From Sphingobacteriaceae bacterium (GTDB taxonomy: Bacteria; Bacteroidota; Bacteroidia; Sphingobacteriales; Sphingobacteriaceae), in the NCBI GenBank assembly GCA_947460275.1, contig CANHHZ010000088.1, forward strand, positions 1-8,349: a stretch of DNA of 8,349 bases, given 5' to 3'. The notes under the pieces are model-generated. The model saw only the letters and a list, made by a program, of their open reading frames with translations, had not been told where the DNA came from and made no database searches. Both the position numbers and the translations under genes were made by a program. The stretch's first letter is position 1. Every line of letters starts with the position of its first letter. Positions 1 through 5,521 of the stretch are shown here, piece by piece.

Positions 1-765
1 CAGCTTACGCCAAAATTTACTTTTAAAGGAAATGCAGGTTCTGGTTTTAGAGCGCCAAATATTGCTGAAATGGCCGCAAATGGCCGTCATGAAGGTACTT
101 TTAGGTACGAAATTGGAAATAACAACCTAAAGCAAGAATCCAGTTTGCAATTTGATTTAGGCTTAGAATATGCTGCCGAAACAATAACCTTATCGTTAAA
201 TGCTTATAACAATTGCATTTACAATTACATCTATCCAGCTAATTTTAATAACGAGGTTACAACGTTTACTGGCGAAAATGGATTGACTACAATTTTGCCT
301 GTTTATCGTTTTGTACAAACCAACGCCAACTTAATTGGCGCCGAGGCTTCGATAGACCTTCACTTGATTAAATCGCTGCATTTTGAAAATACTTTTGGCT
401 ATGTAAAAGGTACAAATTTGGCCACCAATACGCCTTTGCCTTTTATACCTGCTGCAAGTATAACCAACGAATTGCGGTTTGAGCCTACCATTAAGGGTTT
501 AAGCGATAGTTTTATAAAAGTAGGCCTGGCTAATGTTTTTAAGCAAAACCGATTCGACATTTTTGAAACATCAACCAAAGGTTATTCTTTGCTAGAGGCT
601 GGTTTTGGTACAGAATTGAAAGTAGGTAAAGACAAAGTAAATATTTGGCTTACGGCACAAAACATCACAAACAAATTATATGTAAACCACTTAAACAGAT
701 ACAAACAAGTAGGTATATTTAATCCGGGACGCAATATTAGTCTTGGATTTAGCTTACCGCTTTAA
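1..765 (+). CDS. TonB-dependent outer-membrane receptor, C-terminal part (5' end outside window)
   Basis: The reading frame is open from base 1 to the TAA at 763-765, giving 254 visible residues and no start, so this is the distal part of a beta-barrel receptor that imports a ligand across the outer membrane using TonB/ExbBD energy. The signature is the segment GSGFRAPNIAEM followed by NGRHEGTFRYEIGNNNLKQE (bases 37-141), the 'FRAPN..E...G...L..E' block found in the barrel of these receptors. Alternating-hydrophobicity beta strands follow, with a typical ending (NPGRNISLGFSLPL); the last residue is Leu, not the commoner Phe. The 'NG.H..T..YE.GN..L' wording recalls ZnuD-like zinc/heme receptors, but this is from memory and the plug domain is missing, so the ligand is not assigned. 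The gene ends its transcription unit at the terminator 55 bp downstream. Confidence 0.93.
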   Translation, partial: QLTPKFTFKGNAGSGFRAPNIAEMAANGRHEGTFRYEIGNNNLKQESSLQFDLGLEYAAETITLSLNAYNNCIYNYIYPANFNNEVTTFTGENGLTTILPVYRFVQTNANLIGAEASIDLHLIKSLHFENTFGYVKGTNLATNTPLPFIPAASITNELRFEPTIKGLSDSFIKVGLANVFKQNRFDIFETSTKGYSLLEAGFGTELKVGKDKVNIWLTAQNITNKLYVNHLNRYKQVGIFNPGRNISLGFSLPL

Positions 766-819
766 GATACTAGGTTGAAAATTTGGATGAGTTTTTGACC
801 TTAGTTAGTTAATAGTTAG

Positions 820-852
820 CCCCAGTTTTACGCAAGTAAACTGGGGTTTTTT
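820..852 (+). terminator. Rho-independent terminator of the TonB receptor gene
   Basis: CCCCAGTTT (820-828) pairs with AAACTGGGG (838-846) and is followed directly by six T residues (847-852). The stem can be lengthened with one bulged T. On the opposite strand there is no T run after the hairpin, so it should work well for the receptor gene and only weakly, if at all, for the convergent hutH, which ends at 864. Confidence 0.88.
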
Positions 853-863
853 GGTTAACCCTT

Positions 864-2363
864 TTAATTAGGCAGCTGCGCTTTTTGCATAAACGCTACG
901 CTTAGTTTAATATCGGTGGCTAAAATTCTATCAGTTTCATTAAATGTAACTACTTTACGGTATTCACTTACTAATTTTTCAATTTTAACAGATGATTTTT
1001 CTGGTAATCTTAATTCTAGTGCTTGGCTTGCTGTCAATAATTCTATAGCCAAAATTCTTTCTAAATTTTCGCAAACACGGAAACATTTTGTAGCCGCATT
1101 TGCACCCATGCTTACGTGGTCTTCTTGTCCGTTGCTACTCACAATGCTATCTACAGACGCTGGTGTGCACAACTGTTTGTTCTCACTGGCAATTGAGGCT
1201 GCCGTATATTGAGTAATCATTAATCCGCTATTTAATCCGGCATTTTTTACCAAAAAAGGAGGTAACCCGCGTGTGCCAGAAATCAATTGAAAAGTTCTTC
1301 TTTCGGAAATAGAACCCAATTCGGCCAATGCCATACATAGAAAATCTAAGGTTAGGGCTAAAGGTTGTCCATGGAAATTACCTGCAGAAATAATCAAATC
1401 TTCATCAGGAAAAACATTGGGATTGTCGGTTACCGAATTGATTTCGGTTTCGAAAACCGATTGGATATAATTGATACTGTCTTTGCTGGCACCATGTACT
1501 TGTGGCACACAACGAAACGAATAAGGGTCTTGGGTTTGCTTGTCTTGGCGATTGATGAGTTCGCTTCCCTCAAGCCAATTTTTAATTGCCGCTGCGGTAG
1601 CCATTTGTCCTTGATGGGGCCTAATTACGTGGCTTAGCGCTAAAAAAGGGTCAATTCTGCAATCAAAAGCATCTATAGAAATGGCTGCAACAACATCGGC
1701 CCATGCCGAAAGCTTTTGCGCTTTTAAAAGGCAGAAAACGCCATAAGCACTCATAAATTGCGTTCCATTTATTAAGGCCAACCCTTCTTTGCTTTGTAGT
1801 TTTAACGGCTCCCAATTAAATTGTGGGTACAATGAACTTGCACTTATTTTTTTTCCATTGTACCAAACTTCGCCTTCGCCAATTAAGGGTAAGGCAAGGT
1901 GTGCCAATGGCGCCAAATCGCCCGATGCGCCCAAGGAACCCTGGGTATAAATAACAGGTAAAACAGCATGGTTGTAAAAATCTACTAAACGCTGTACGGT
2001 AGTTAAGGCAACAGCCGAATGGCCATAACTTAGCGATTGTATTTTAAGCAAAAGCATTATTTTTACCACCGTTTTTGGCACTTCTTGACCGGTACCGCAG
2101 GCATGCGAAAGCAATAAATTGTGCTGTAATTGGGTTAAATTTTCGTCGGCAATTTTTACGTTTTGTAAGTAGCCGAAGCCTGTATTTATACCATATATTG
2201 CCGCTTCGTTATCGAGCAACTTCTTGTCGAGGTAGGTTCTACATTTTTCAATTCGCTCCATAGCCGTATCAGCTAGGCTAATTACTTGTTGCGTGTTGAT
2301 AATTTGCTCAATAACCGATAGCGATAGCCTTTCGGCGCCGATTTTATACACTTTCATACTCAT
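864..2363 (-). CDS. hutH: Histidine ammonia-lyase (histidase)
   Basis: 499 residues, normal length for the family. The enzyme removes ammonia from L-histidine to give trans-urocanate, the first step of histidine breakdown, in the cytoplasm. The MIO electrophile is formed from Ala146-Ser147-Gly148 in GSLGASGDLAPLAH. Other active-site positions, compared from memory with Pseudomonas putida HutH, are all present: Tyr57 (YGINTGFG), His87 (SHACGTG), Asn199 (LALINGTQ), Gln278/Tyr281/Arg284 (QDPYSFRC), Phe330 (GNFHG) and Glu414 (NGQEDHVSMG). Glu414, with Ser-His at 86-87, favours histidase over tyrosine or phenylalanine lyase, which usually have Gln at the former position. The start at 2363 gives MSMKVYK; the second ATG at 2357 is an equally possible start. 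No Shine-Dalgarno sequence is visible. It lies 44 bp downstream of a co-directional oxidoreductase gene and may be cotranscribed with it. No hutU, hutI or hutG is in the window. Confidence 0.95.
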   Translation of the reverse strand: MSMKVYKIGAERLSLSVIEQIINTQQVISLADTAMERIEKCRTYLDKKLLDNEAAIYGINTGFGYLQNVKIADENLTQLQHNLLLSHACGTGQEVPKTVVKIMLLLKIQSLSYGHSAVALTTVQRLVDFYNHAVLPVIYTQGSLGASGDLAPLAHLALPLIGEGEVWYNGKKISASSLYPQFNWEPLKLQSKEGLALINGTQFMSAYGVFCLLKAQKLSAWADVVAAISIDAFDCRIDPFLALSHVIRPHQGQMATAAAIKNWLEGSELINRQDKQTQDPYSFRCVPQVHGASKDSINYIQSVFETEINSVTDNPNVFPDEDLIISAGNFHGQPLALTLDFLCMALAELGSISERRTFQLISGTRGLPPFLVKNAGLNSGLMITQYTAASIASENKQLCTPASVDSIVSSNGQEDHVSMGANAATKCFRVCENLERILAIELLTASQALELRLPEKSSVKIEKLVSEYRKVVTFNETDRILATDIKLSVAFMQKAQLPN

Positions 2364-2374
2364 CTTTGGTGCAT

Positions 2375-2382
2375 CAAAAGTA
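2375..2382 (-). promoter_or_regulatory. Possible -7 promoter box upstream of hutH
   Basis: On the minus strand the sequence reads TACTTTTG, an exact match to the Bacteroidota -7 consensus TAnnTTTG, ending 11 nt before the hutH ATG. No TTG-type -33 element is visible 17-23 bp upstream. It could give hutH its own short-leader transcript in the gap after the oxidoreductase gene, but it may also be chance in AT-rich sequence. Confidence 0.35.
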
Positions 2383-2407
2383 TAAATAATGATTAAATAA
2401 AATCGGT

Positions 2408-3421
2408 TTAACTTTCTAAAATTTCCAATTGGGTTAAAATCTCTTCTTCTGTAATTGGGAAGTTAACATTATTTACAATGCTTTGGTAAACCGCCTCGAA
2501 TAATGCAGTGTAATCACCTTTCTTAGGCGCTATGGCTGTTGTTTGTTTTTCTCCGTTTAGGGTAATAGTGGTTAGTTTTCCTGCATCTTTTGTTTCTTCG
2601 AGGCCGTAGTTTACGTCGGTTGGTTTAATGCCTTGTAGCAGTTGCATTTCTTGCACATCGGCGTGGGGCTTGCTAAAAGAACCATTCATCCCGTTAAGAA
2701 TAAAAGCATCTTTACTCTCCGCAACCAGCATACTCGCAATTAAAAAAACATTTAAGCCATCTTTATAAGTGAGTTGAATCGAAAAAAAATCGTCTACTTT
2801 AGTTCTAATTCTGTTTTTGCTTAATACTTTATAAAATTTATCTGGTTTGCCAAAAAGACAAATGGCTTGATCTAACAAATGCGGACCCAAATCGTAAAGC
2901 AAACCGCTGGCTTCATAAGGTTCTTCTTTAAAAAGTTTTGGCCCTATTTCATTTCTATATCTGTCAAATCTAAAATGTACCTCTACCAAATGGCCTAGTA
3001 CTTTACTTTCGATAATATTTTTTACAGCATTGAATCCACTATCATAACGTCTATTTTGATAAACTAAAGCTTTTTTACCAACTTTTTTTGCCAGTCCAAA
3101 TATTTCTTTGGCTTGTGCGCTTGAAGCAGTAAAAGGTTTTTCAACCAAAATATGCTTGCCCGCGTTTAAGGCTTGTTTGGCGTATTCGTAATGGGTATAA
3201 TTTGGCGTATTTACAATCACCAAATCGATATTTTCATCGGCCAATAAATCATCAATAGTGTTGTAACTAATCGTACCTGGATAATCTGCAACAGCTTGCT
3301 TTTTATTTCTTTCCAAAACGGCATGCAGTGTAAAACCCGGATGTGTGCTTACAAATGGTGCATGAAAAACCTTGCCCGACATGCCGTAGGCCAATAAACC
3401 AACCTTAATTTGCGTATTCAT
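2408..3421 (-). CDS. Gfo/Idh/MocA-family NAD(P)-dependent oxidoreductase
   Basis: 337 residues. The N-terminal Rossmann fold starts with GLLAYGMSGKVFHAP (8-22), a variant of the glycine-rich dinucleotide loop with the 'FHAP' extension seen in the YdgJ/YvaA-like branch. ILVEKPF (91-97) carries the EKP motif whose Lys95 is the usual catalytic/nicotinamide-contacting lysine. The C-terminal alpha/beta domain contains GLLYDLGPHLLDQA (173-186), where Asp177 and His181 fit the conserved D..H active-site pair. Such enzymes oxidise or reduce sugars, inositols or related polyols in the cytoplasm; the substrate cannot be read from sequence. The ATG at 3421 is immediately preceded by a TAnnTTTG box and fits the expected N-terminus of the fold (about six residues before the first strand). 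hutH follows 44 bp downstream on the same strand, with no shared pathway that I know of. Confidence 0.92.
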   Translation of the reverse strand: MNTQIKVGLLAYGMSGKVFHAPFVSTHPGFTLHAVLERNKKQAVADYPGTISYNTIDDLLADENIDLVIVNTPNYTHYEYAKQALNAGKHILVEKPFTASSAQAKEIFGLAKKVGKKALVYQNRRYDSGFNAVKNIIESKVLGHLVEVHFRFDRYRNEIGPKLFKEEPYEASGLLYDLGPHLLDQAICLFGKPDKFYKVLSKNRIRTKVDDFFSIQLTYKDGLNVFLIASMLVAESKDAFILNGMNGSFSKPHADVQEMQLLQGIKPTDVNYGLEETKDAGKLTTITLNGEKQTTAIAPKKGDYTALFEAVYQSIVNNVNFPITEEEILTQLEILES

Positions 3422-3425
3422 TTAA

Positions 3426-3433
3426 CAAAGCTA
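3426..3433 (-). promoter_or_regulatory. -7 promoter box of the oxidoreductase gene
   Basis: The minus strand reads TAGCTTTG, an exact match to TAnnTTTG, then TTAA and the ATG. Only 4 nt separate the box from the start codon, so transcription would begin at or next to the ATG (leaderless mRNA). It lies in the 76-bp divergent region shared with the small gene on the + strand. No clear -33 TTG is seen. Confidence 0.45.
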
Positions 3434-3485
3434 AAAATTTGACTTGGATGTGCATTATCTCTATCGTTTTAAATATGTTATAATG

Positions 3486-3493
3486 TATATTTG
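3486..3493 (+). promoter_or_regulatory. -7 promoter box of the small unknown gene
   Basis: TATATTTG matches TAnnTTTG exactly and is followed by TAGC and the ATG at 3498, the same 4-nt spacing as on the opposite strand. A TATAAT hexamer sits at 3479-3484 as an alternative. If the TAnnTTTG box is used, the transcript begins at about the ATG, which supports 3498 as the start instead of upstream TTG 3444 or ATG 3483. Confidence 0.45.
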
Positions 3494-3497
3494 TAGC

Positions 3498-3842
3498 ATG
3501 AAGCCAGCAGAGATACATGCCAAGTGGAAAATTTTGCAAGATAAAATAGCTGAGGAGTTTGATTCTGAAGCTCCGGATTTAAAAGTAATCTTATTTTTAA
3601 TAGGTGTGCAAGAATTGGGCAAAGGTCCAGGAAAGTTTAGCAAACGACAAAAAGAAGAACTTATGCATGTTGCCACTTGTAGGTTACTGAGCGAAATGGG
3701 TTTTTATGAACTCGAGGGCCTAGACCAAGACGGGTGGCCGCATTGGAAATTGATAAAGGCTGTTCCGGCTTACGCCGGAATGGAGCAAGAACTGTTGTTG
3801 AAAGGCTTAGCCATAAGTTATTTTGAAGATATTTACGCTTAA
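3498..3842 (+). CDS. Small conserved-looking protein of unknown function (114 aa)
   Basis: Starts MKPAEIHAKWKILQDKIAEEF and is 114 residues, soluble, with no signal peptide or membrane segment. I do not recognise a named domain. Visible features are an amphipathic N-terminal helix (1-21), a hydrophobic segment VILFLIGVQELGKG (30-43), a lysine-rich KFSKRQKEELMHVATCRLL helix (46-64), and an acidic/aromatic stretch ELEGLDQDGWPHWK (70-83). The LIGVQELG and DGWPHW segments resemble uncharacterised proteins of Bacteroidota that I recall, unverified. ATG 3498 is preferred over the in-frame TTG at 3444 and ATG at 3483 because the promoter box overlaps those longer starts. It is a single-gene unit with its own promoter and terminator. 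Residues 89-95 (VPAYAGM) are encoded by a GC-rich perfect palindrome (see repeat at 3763-3780). Confidence 0.82.
   Translation: MKPAEIHAKWKILQDKIAEEFDSEAPDLKVILFLIGVQELGKGPGKFSKRQKEELMHVATCRLLSEMGFYELEGLDQDGWPHWKLIKAVPAYAGMEQELLLKGLAISYFEDIYA
3763..3780. repeat. REP-like GC-rich palindrome embedded in a coding region
   Basis: TTCCGGC (3763-3769) and GCCGGAA (3774-3780) are perfect inverted arms around a TTAC loop. The sequence is unusually GC-rich for this window and is read in frame as part of VPAYAGM. The same peptide wording results from translated dispersed palindromes in many other bacterial genomes. A small hairpin inside the gene is certain; its being a mobile or dispersed repeat is inference. 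Confidence 0.45.
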
Positions 3843-3856
3843 AGAGTGATTTAACT

Positions 3857-3894
3857 AAAAACCCCGAAGTACTTTTACAACGGGGTTTTGTTTT
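3857..3894. terminator. Bidirectional intrinsic terminator between convergent genes
   Basis: AAAACCCCG (3858-3866) pairs with CGGGGTTTT (3881-3889) around a 14-nt loop. On the + strand the stem is followed by TTTTGTTTT; on the - strand by TTTTT. It sits 15 nt after the stop of the small gene and about 22 nt after the stop of the OmpA-like gene, so it can end both transcripts. Confidence 0.85.
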
Positions 3895-3915
3895 ATATGG
3901 GTAGATAGAATATGA

Positions 3916-4596
3916 TCAGTTTTTTTGAGTAATAGCTTCTTTTTTAAGTTGTTCGTTGGCCACAATCACAATCTCTACTCTTCTGTTTTGGGCTCTTCCG
4001 TTTTCTGTAGCGTTATCACCAATGGATTCTGCGTATCCTTTTCCTAGTGTAATTAATCGATAAGAAGGAACACCTTGGGCTATGGCGTAATCTTTTACGG
4101 CGTCGGCTCTTCGTTCTGATAAGCGCATATTATATGCTTCTGATCCGCGACTATCGGTATGGCCGATAATTTTGATGTCCGTTCCAGGATATTTATTTAA
4201 GGATGAGGCCAAGCTTTGAACATTCGTTTTGGCGGCGTCTTTTAATTCGTATTTATCAAAATCGAACAAAATACCACTGTCAAATTTTACTATTATTCCT
4301 TCTCCCTCCCGAATGACTTCTGCGTTTGGAATTGCATTTTGAATTTCGGCAGCCTGTTTATCCATGCGCTTACCAATAAACCCTCCTGCCGTACCGCCAA
4401 CTGCGGCGCCAATTATAGCGCCAACTGCGGTGTTTCCTGCTTTTTTTCCAATTAAACCTCCAAGTACGCCACCTGCTGCAGCGCCAATGCCTACTCCTTT
4501 TTGCGTTTTAGTTAACGTGTCGCAACCCTGAAATAAGGTTGCGCTTAATGCTAAAGAAATGGTGAATAAGCCTATTTTGTGTTTTAAATTTATCAT
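3916..4596 (-). CDS. OmpA-family lipoprotein with glycine-zipper segment
   Basis: 226 residues. A signal peptide (about 1-24) ends at LFQGC, so Cys25 is the probable lipidated residue; Phe at -3 and Gln at -2 make the lipobox less usual. Residues 34-77 form a glycine-zipper region (GVGIGAAAGG...IGAAVGGTAGGFIG) that can associate with or insert in membrane. The C-terminal OmpA-like peptidoglycan-binding domain spans about 103-213: FDSGILFDFDKYEL, then IIGHTDSRGS, NMRLSERRADAV and GRAQNRRVEI. Asp148 and Arg163 are 15 residues apart, as are the diaminopimelate-binding Asp/Arg pair of Acinetobacter OmpA (recalled). The protein probably anchors the outer membrane to the cell wall and is similar in layout to YiaD-type lipoproteins. 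It is convergent with the small unknown gene and has 225 bp upstream before the ABC ATPase gene, so it is probably a separate unit. The ATG at 4596 directly precedes a good signal peptide. Confidence 0.93.
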   Translation of the reverse strand: MINLKHKIGLFTISLALSATLFQGCDTLTKTQKGVGIGAAAGGVLGGLIGKKAGNTAVGAIIGAAVGGTAGGFIGKRMDKQAAEIQNAIPNAEVIREGEGIIVKFDSGILFDFDKYELKDAAKTNVQSLASSLNKYPGTDIKIIGHTDSRGSEAYNMRLSERRADAVKDYAIAQGVPSYRLITLGKGYAESIGDNATENGRAQNRRVEIVIVANEQLKKEAITQKN

Positions 4597-4669
4597 GCGA
4601 TGATTGATTTTTTCTTTTAAGTCTAATTCAAACTTGATGCCAACTAAAATTTTTCTTTAAAATTAAAAC

Positions 4670-4702
4670 CAAAAGGAGTGGTAATGTTTCTTTTTCCTCA
4701 AA
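4670..4702 (-). promoter_or_regulatory. Weak candidate promoter of the OmpA-like gene
   Basis: On the minus strand TTTG (4702-4699) is followed after 21 nt by TCCTTTTG (4677-4670), one mismatch from TAnnTTTG, with spacing acceptable for a Bacteroidota promoter. It would leave an AT-rich leader of about 70 nt before the ATG at 4596. A second imperfect box, CAAGTTTG, lies at 4636-4629 without a matching -33 element. Nothing else in 4597-4741 looks coding or structured. Confidence 0.25.
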
Positions 4703-4741
4703 AATGAAATACATCACTCAATTAGATAAACAGCTATAAAC

Positions 4742-4792
4742 TAATGATGGTCAATTGATTCCCCAAATTGGGGAATCAATTGACCATCATTA
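4742..4792. repeat. Perfect 51-bp palindrome (25-bp arms, 1-nt centre)
   Basis: The left arm 4742-4766 begins TAATGATGG and ends CCCCAA; the right arm 4768-4792 is its exact reverse complement, around a single A at 4767. Each arm also contains the 8-bp palindrome TCAATTGA (4751-4758 and 4776-4783). The flanks (C4741/C4793) do not pair, so the boundaries are sharp. It begins 29 nt past the stop of the ABC ATPase gene on that gene's strand, where it could act as a transcript-end hairpin, but only GTTTAT follows it instead of a proper T run, and there is no T run on the other strand either. Alternatives are a dispersed palindromic repeat or a protein-binding site. Confidence 0.9.
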
Positions 4793-4821
4793 CGGGATAG
4801 ACTTCTATTTATGAAATTTAT

Positions 4822-5517
4822 TTACTCCGAAAAATAAGCTTCCAACTCTTTCAGCGTATTTTCATCGGTATGGAAATCTTTGATGATTAATCCTTTTTCT
4901 AATAAGATAATTCTATCGCAAACGTCGGTTACATGGTTTAAATCATGGCTTGATATGAGCGTGGTAAGTTTATGCGTAGTTTTTAAGTTTTTGAGCAAGG
5001 ATTTAAGTCTAATTTGCGTTGTTGGGTCTAAATTTGCAAAAGGCTCATCCAATATCAAAAGCTCGGGTTTTTGCATTAATGCTGCGGCAATACCCACTTT
5101 ATTTTGGTTTCCTTTAGAAAAATCTCTGATGTATTTTCCTCGATTTAAGATTTCTCCATTAAAAAACTCTTCATATTGCTTAAGATAATCAGCAACGTGG
5201 GCCGCACTTAAATTGTGTAAACTGCCAATAAATATAAAATACTCTTCGGGGGTTAAATAATCAATTAAAAAACCTTCGTCTAAGTAAGAAGCGGTATAAT
5301 TTTTCCAATGCTGGTTTTGTGCTACATTTTCGTTTTTCGATAATATCTCGCCTTCATCTGGTCTAATTAAATCCAACAACATTCTAAAAAGCGTAGTTTT
5401 TCCGGCGCCATTGTTGCCCACTAGTCCGATGGTTTCGCCGTCGCCTATGGTCAATTCGCTAATGTTTACCACGGTTTTTCCACCGTAGTTTTTTTTCAAA
5501 TTTTTACAAGTTATCAT
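4822..5517 (-). CDS. ABC transporter ATP-binding protein
   Basis: 231 residues, one complete nucleotide-binding domain. Walker A is GNNGAGKT (34-41, Lys40); the signature is FSKGNQNK (133-140), a divergent form of LSGGQ; Walker B is LLILDEPF (153-160, Asp157 and catalytic Glu158); the D-loop is ANLD (161-164); the switch histidine is His191 in SSHDL. The usual Q-loop glutamine is not evident near YLDEGF (78-83). The domain hydrolyses ATP at the inner face of the membrane to drive the permease encoded just upstream, whose stop lies 4 nt before this ATG, so the two are surely cotranscribed and probably form one exporter complex of the ABC-2 kind. The substrate is unknown. It is the last gene of the rarA-permease-ATPase unit; a 51-bp palindrome follows its stop. 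Confidence 0.95.
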   Translation of the reverse strand: MITCKNLKKNYGGKTVVNISELTIGDGETIGLVGNNGAGKTTLFRMLLDLIRPDEGEILSKNENVAQNQHWKNYTASYLDEGFLIDYLTPEEYFIFIGSLHNLSAAHVADYLKQYEEFFNGEILNRGKYIRDFSKGNQNKVGIAAALMQKPELLILDEPFANLDPTTQIRLKSLLKNLKTTHKLTTLISSHDLNHVTDVCDRIILLEKGLIIKDFHTDENTLKELEAYFSE

Positions 5518-5521
5518 GGTA

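Noticed and set aside
853..860. GGTTAACC palindrome next to the hutH stop
   Set aside because: Only 8 bp, expected by chance; no second copy or spacing pattern to suggest an operator.
864..2363. The MIO enzyme as a tyrosine or phenylalanine ammonia-lyase (as in Bacteroidota pigment clusters)
   Set aside because: Glu414 in QEDHVSMG and Ser-His at 86-87 fit histidase; there are no pigment or aryl-polyene genes nearby.
3444..3497. 54-nt N-terminal extension of the small gene starting at TTG 3444 (or ATG 3483)
   Set aside because: The extension covers the divergent promoter region, including the TATATTTG and TATAAT motifs, and adds an atypical MDVHYLYRFKYVIMYICS peptide; ATG 3498 gives a natural N-terminus.
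4684..4707. Tiny + strand reading frame after an AAGGAG sequence (ATG at 4684)
   Set aside because: It codes for only seven residues before TGA; the Shine-Dalgarno-like match is chance and such signals are not used much in this phylum.
4742..4792. Classical rho-independent terminator for the ABC operon
   Set aside because: No T run follows the hairpin on either strand, and the stem is far longer than the window's genuine terminators; kept as a palindrome with a possible, unproven 3'-end role.
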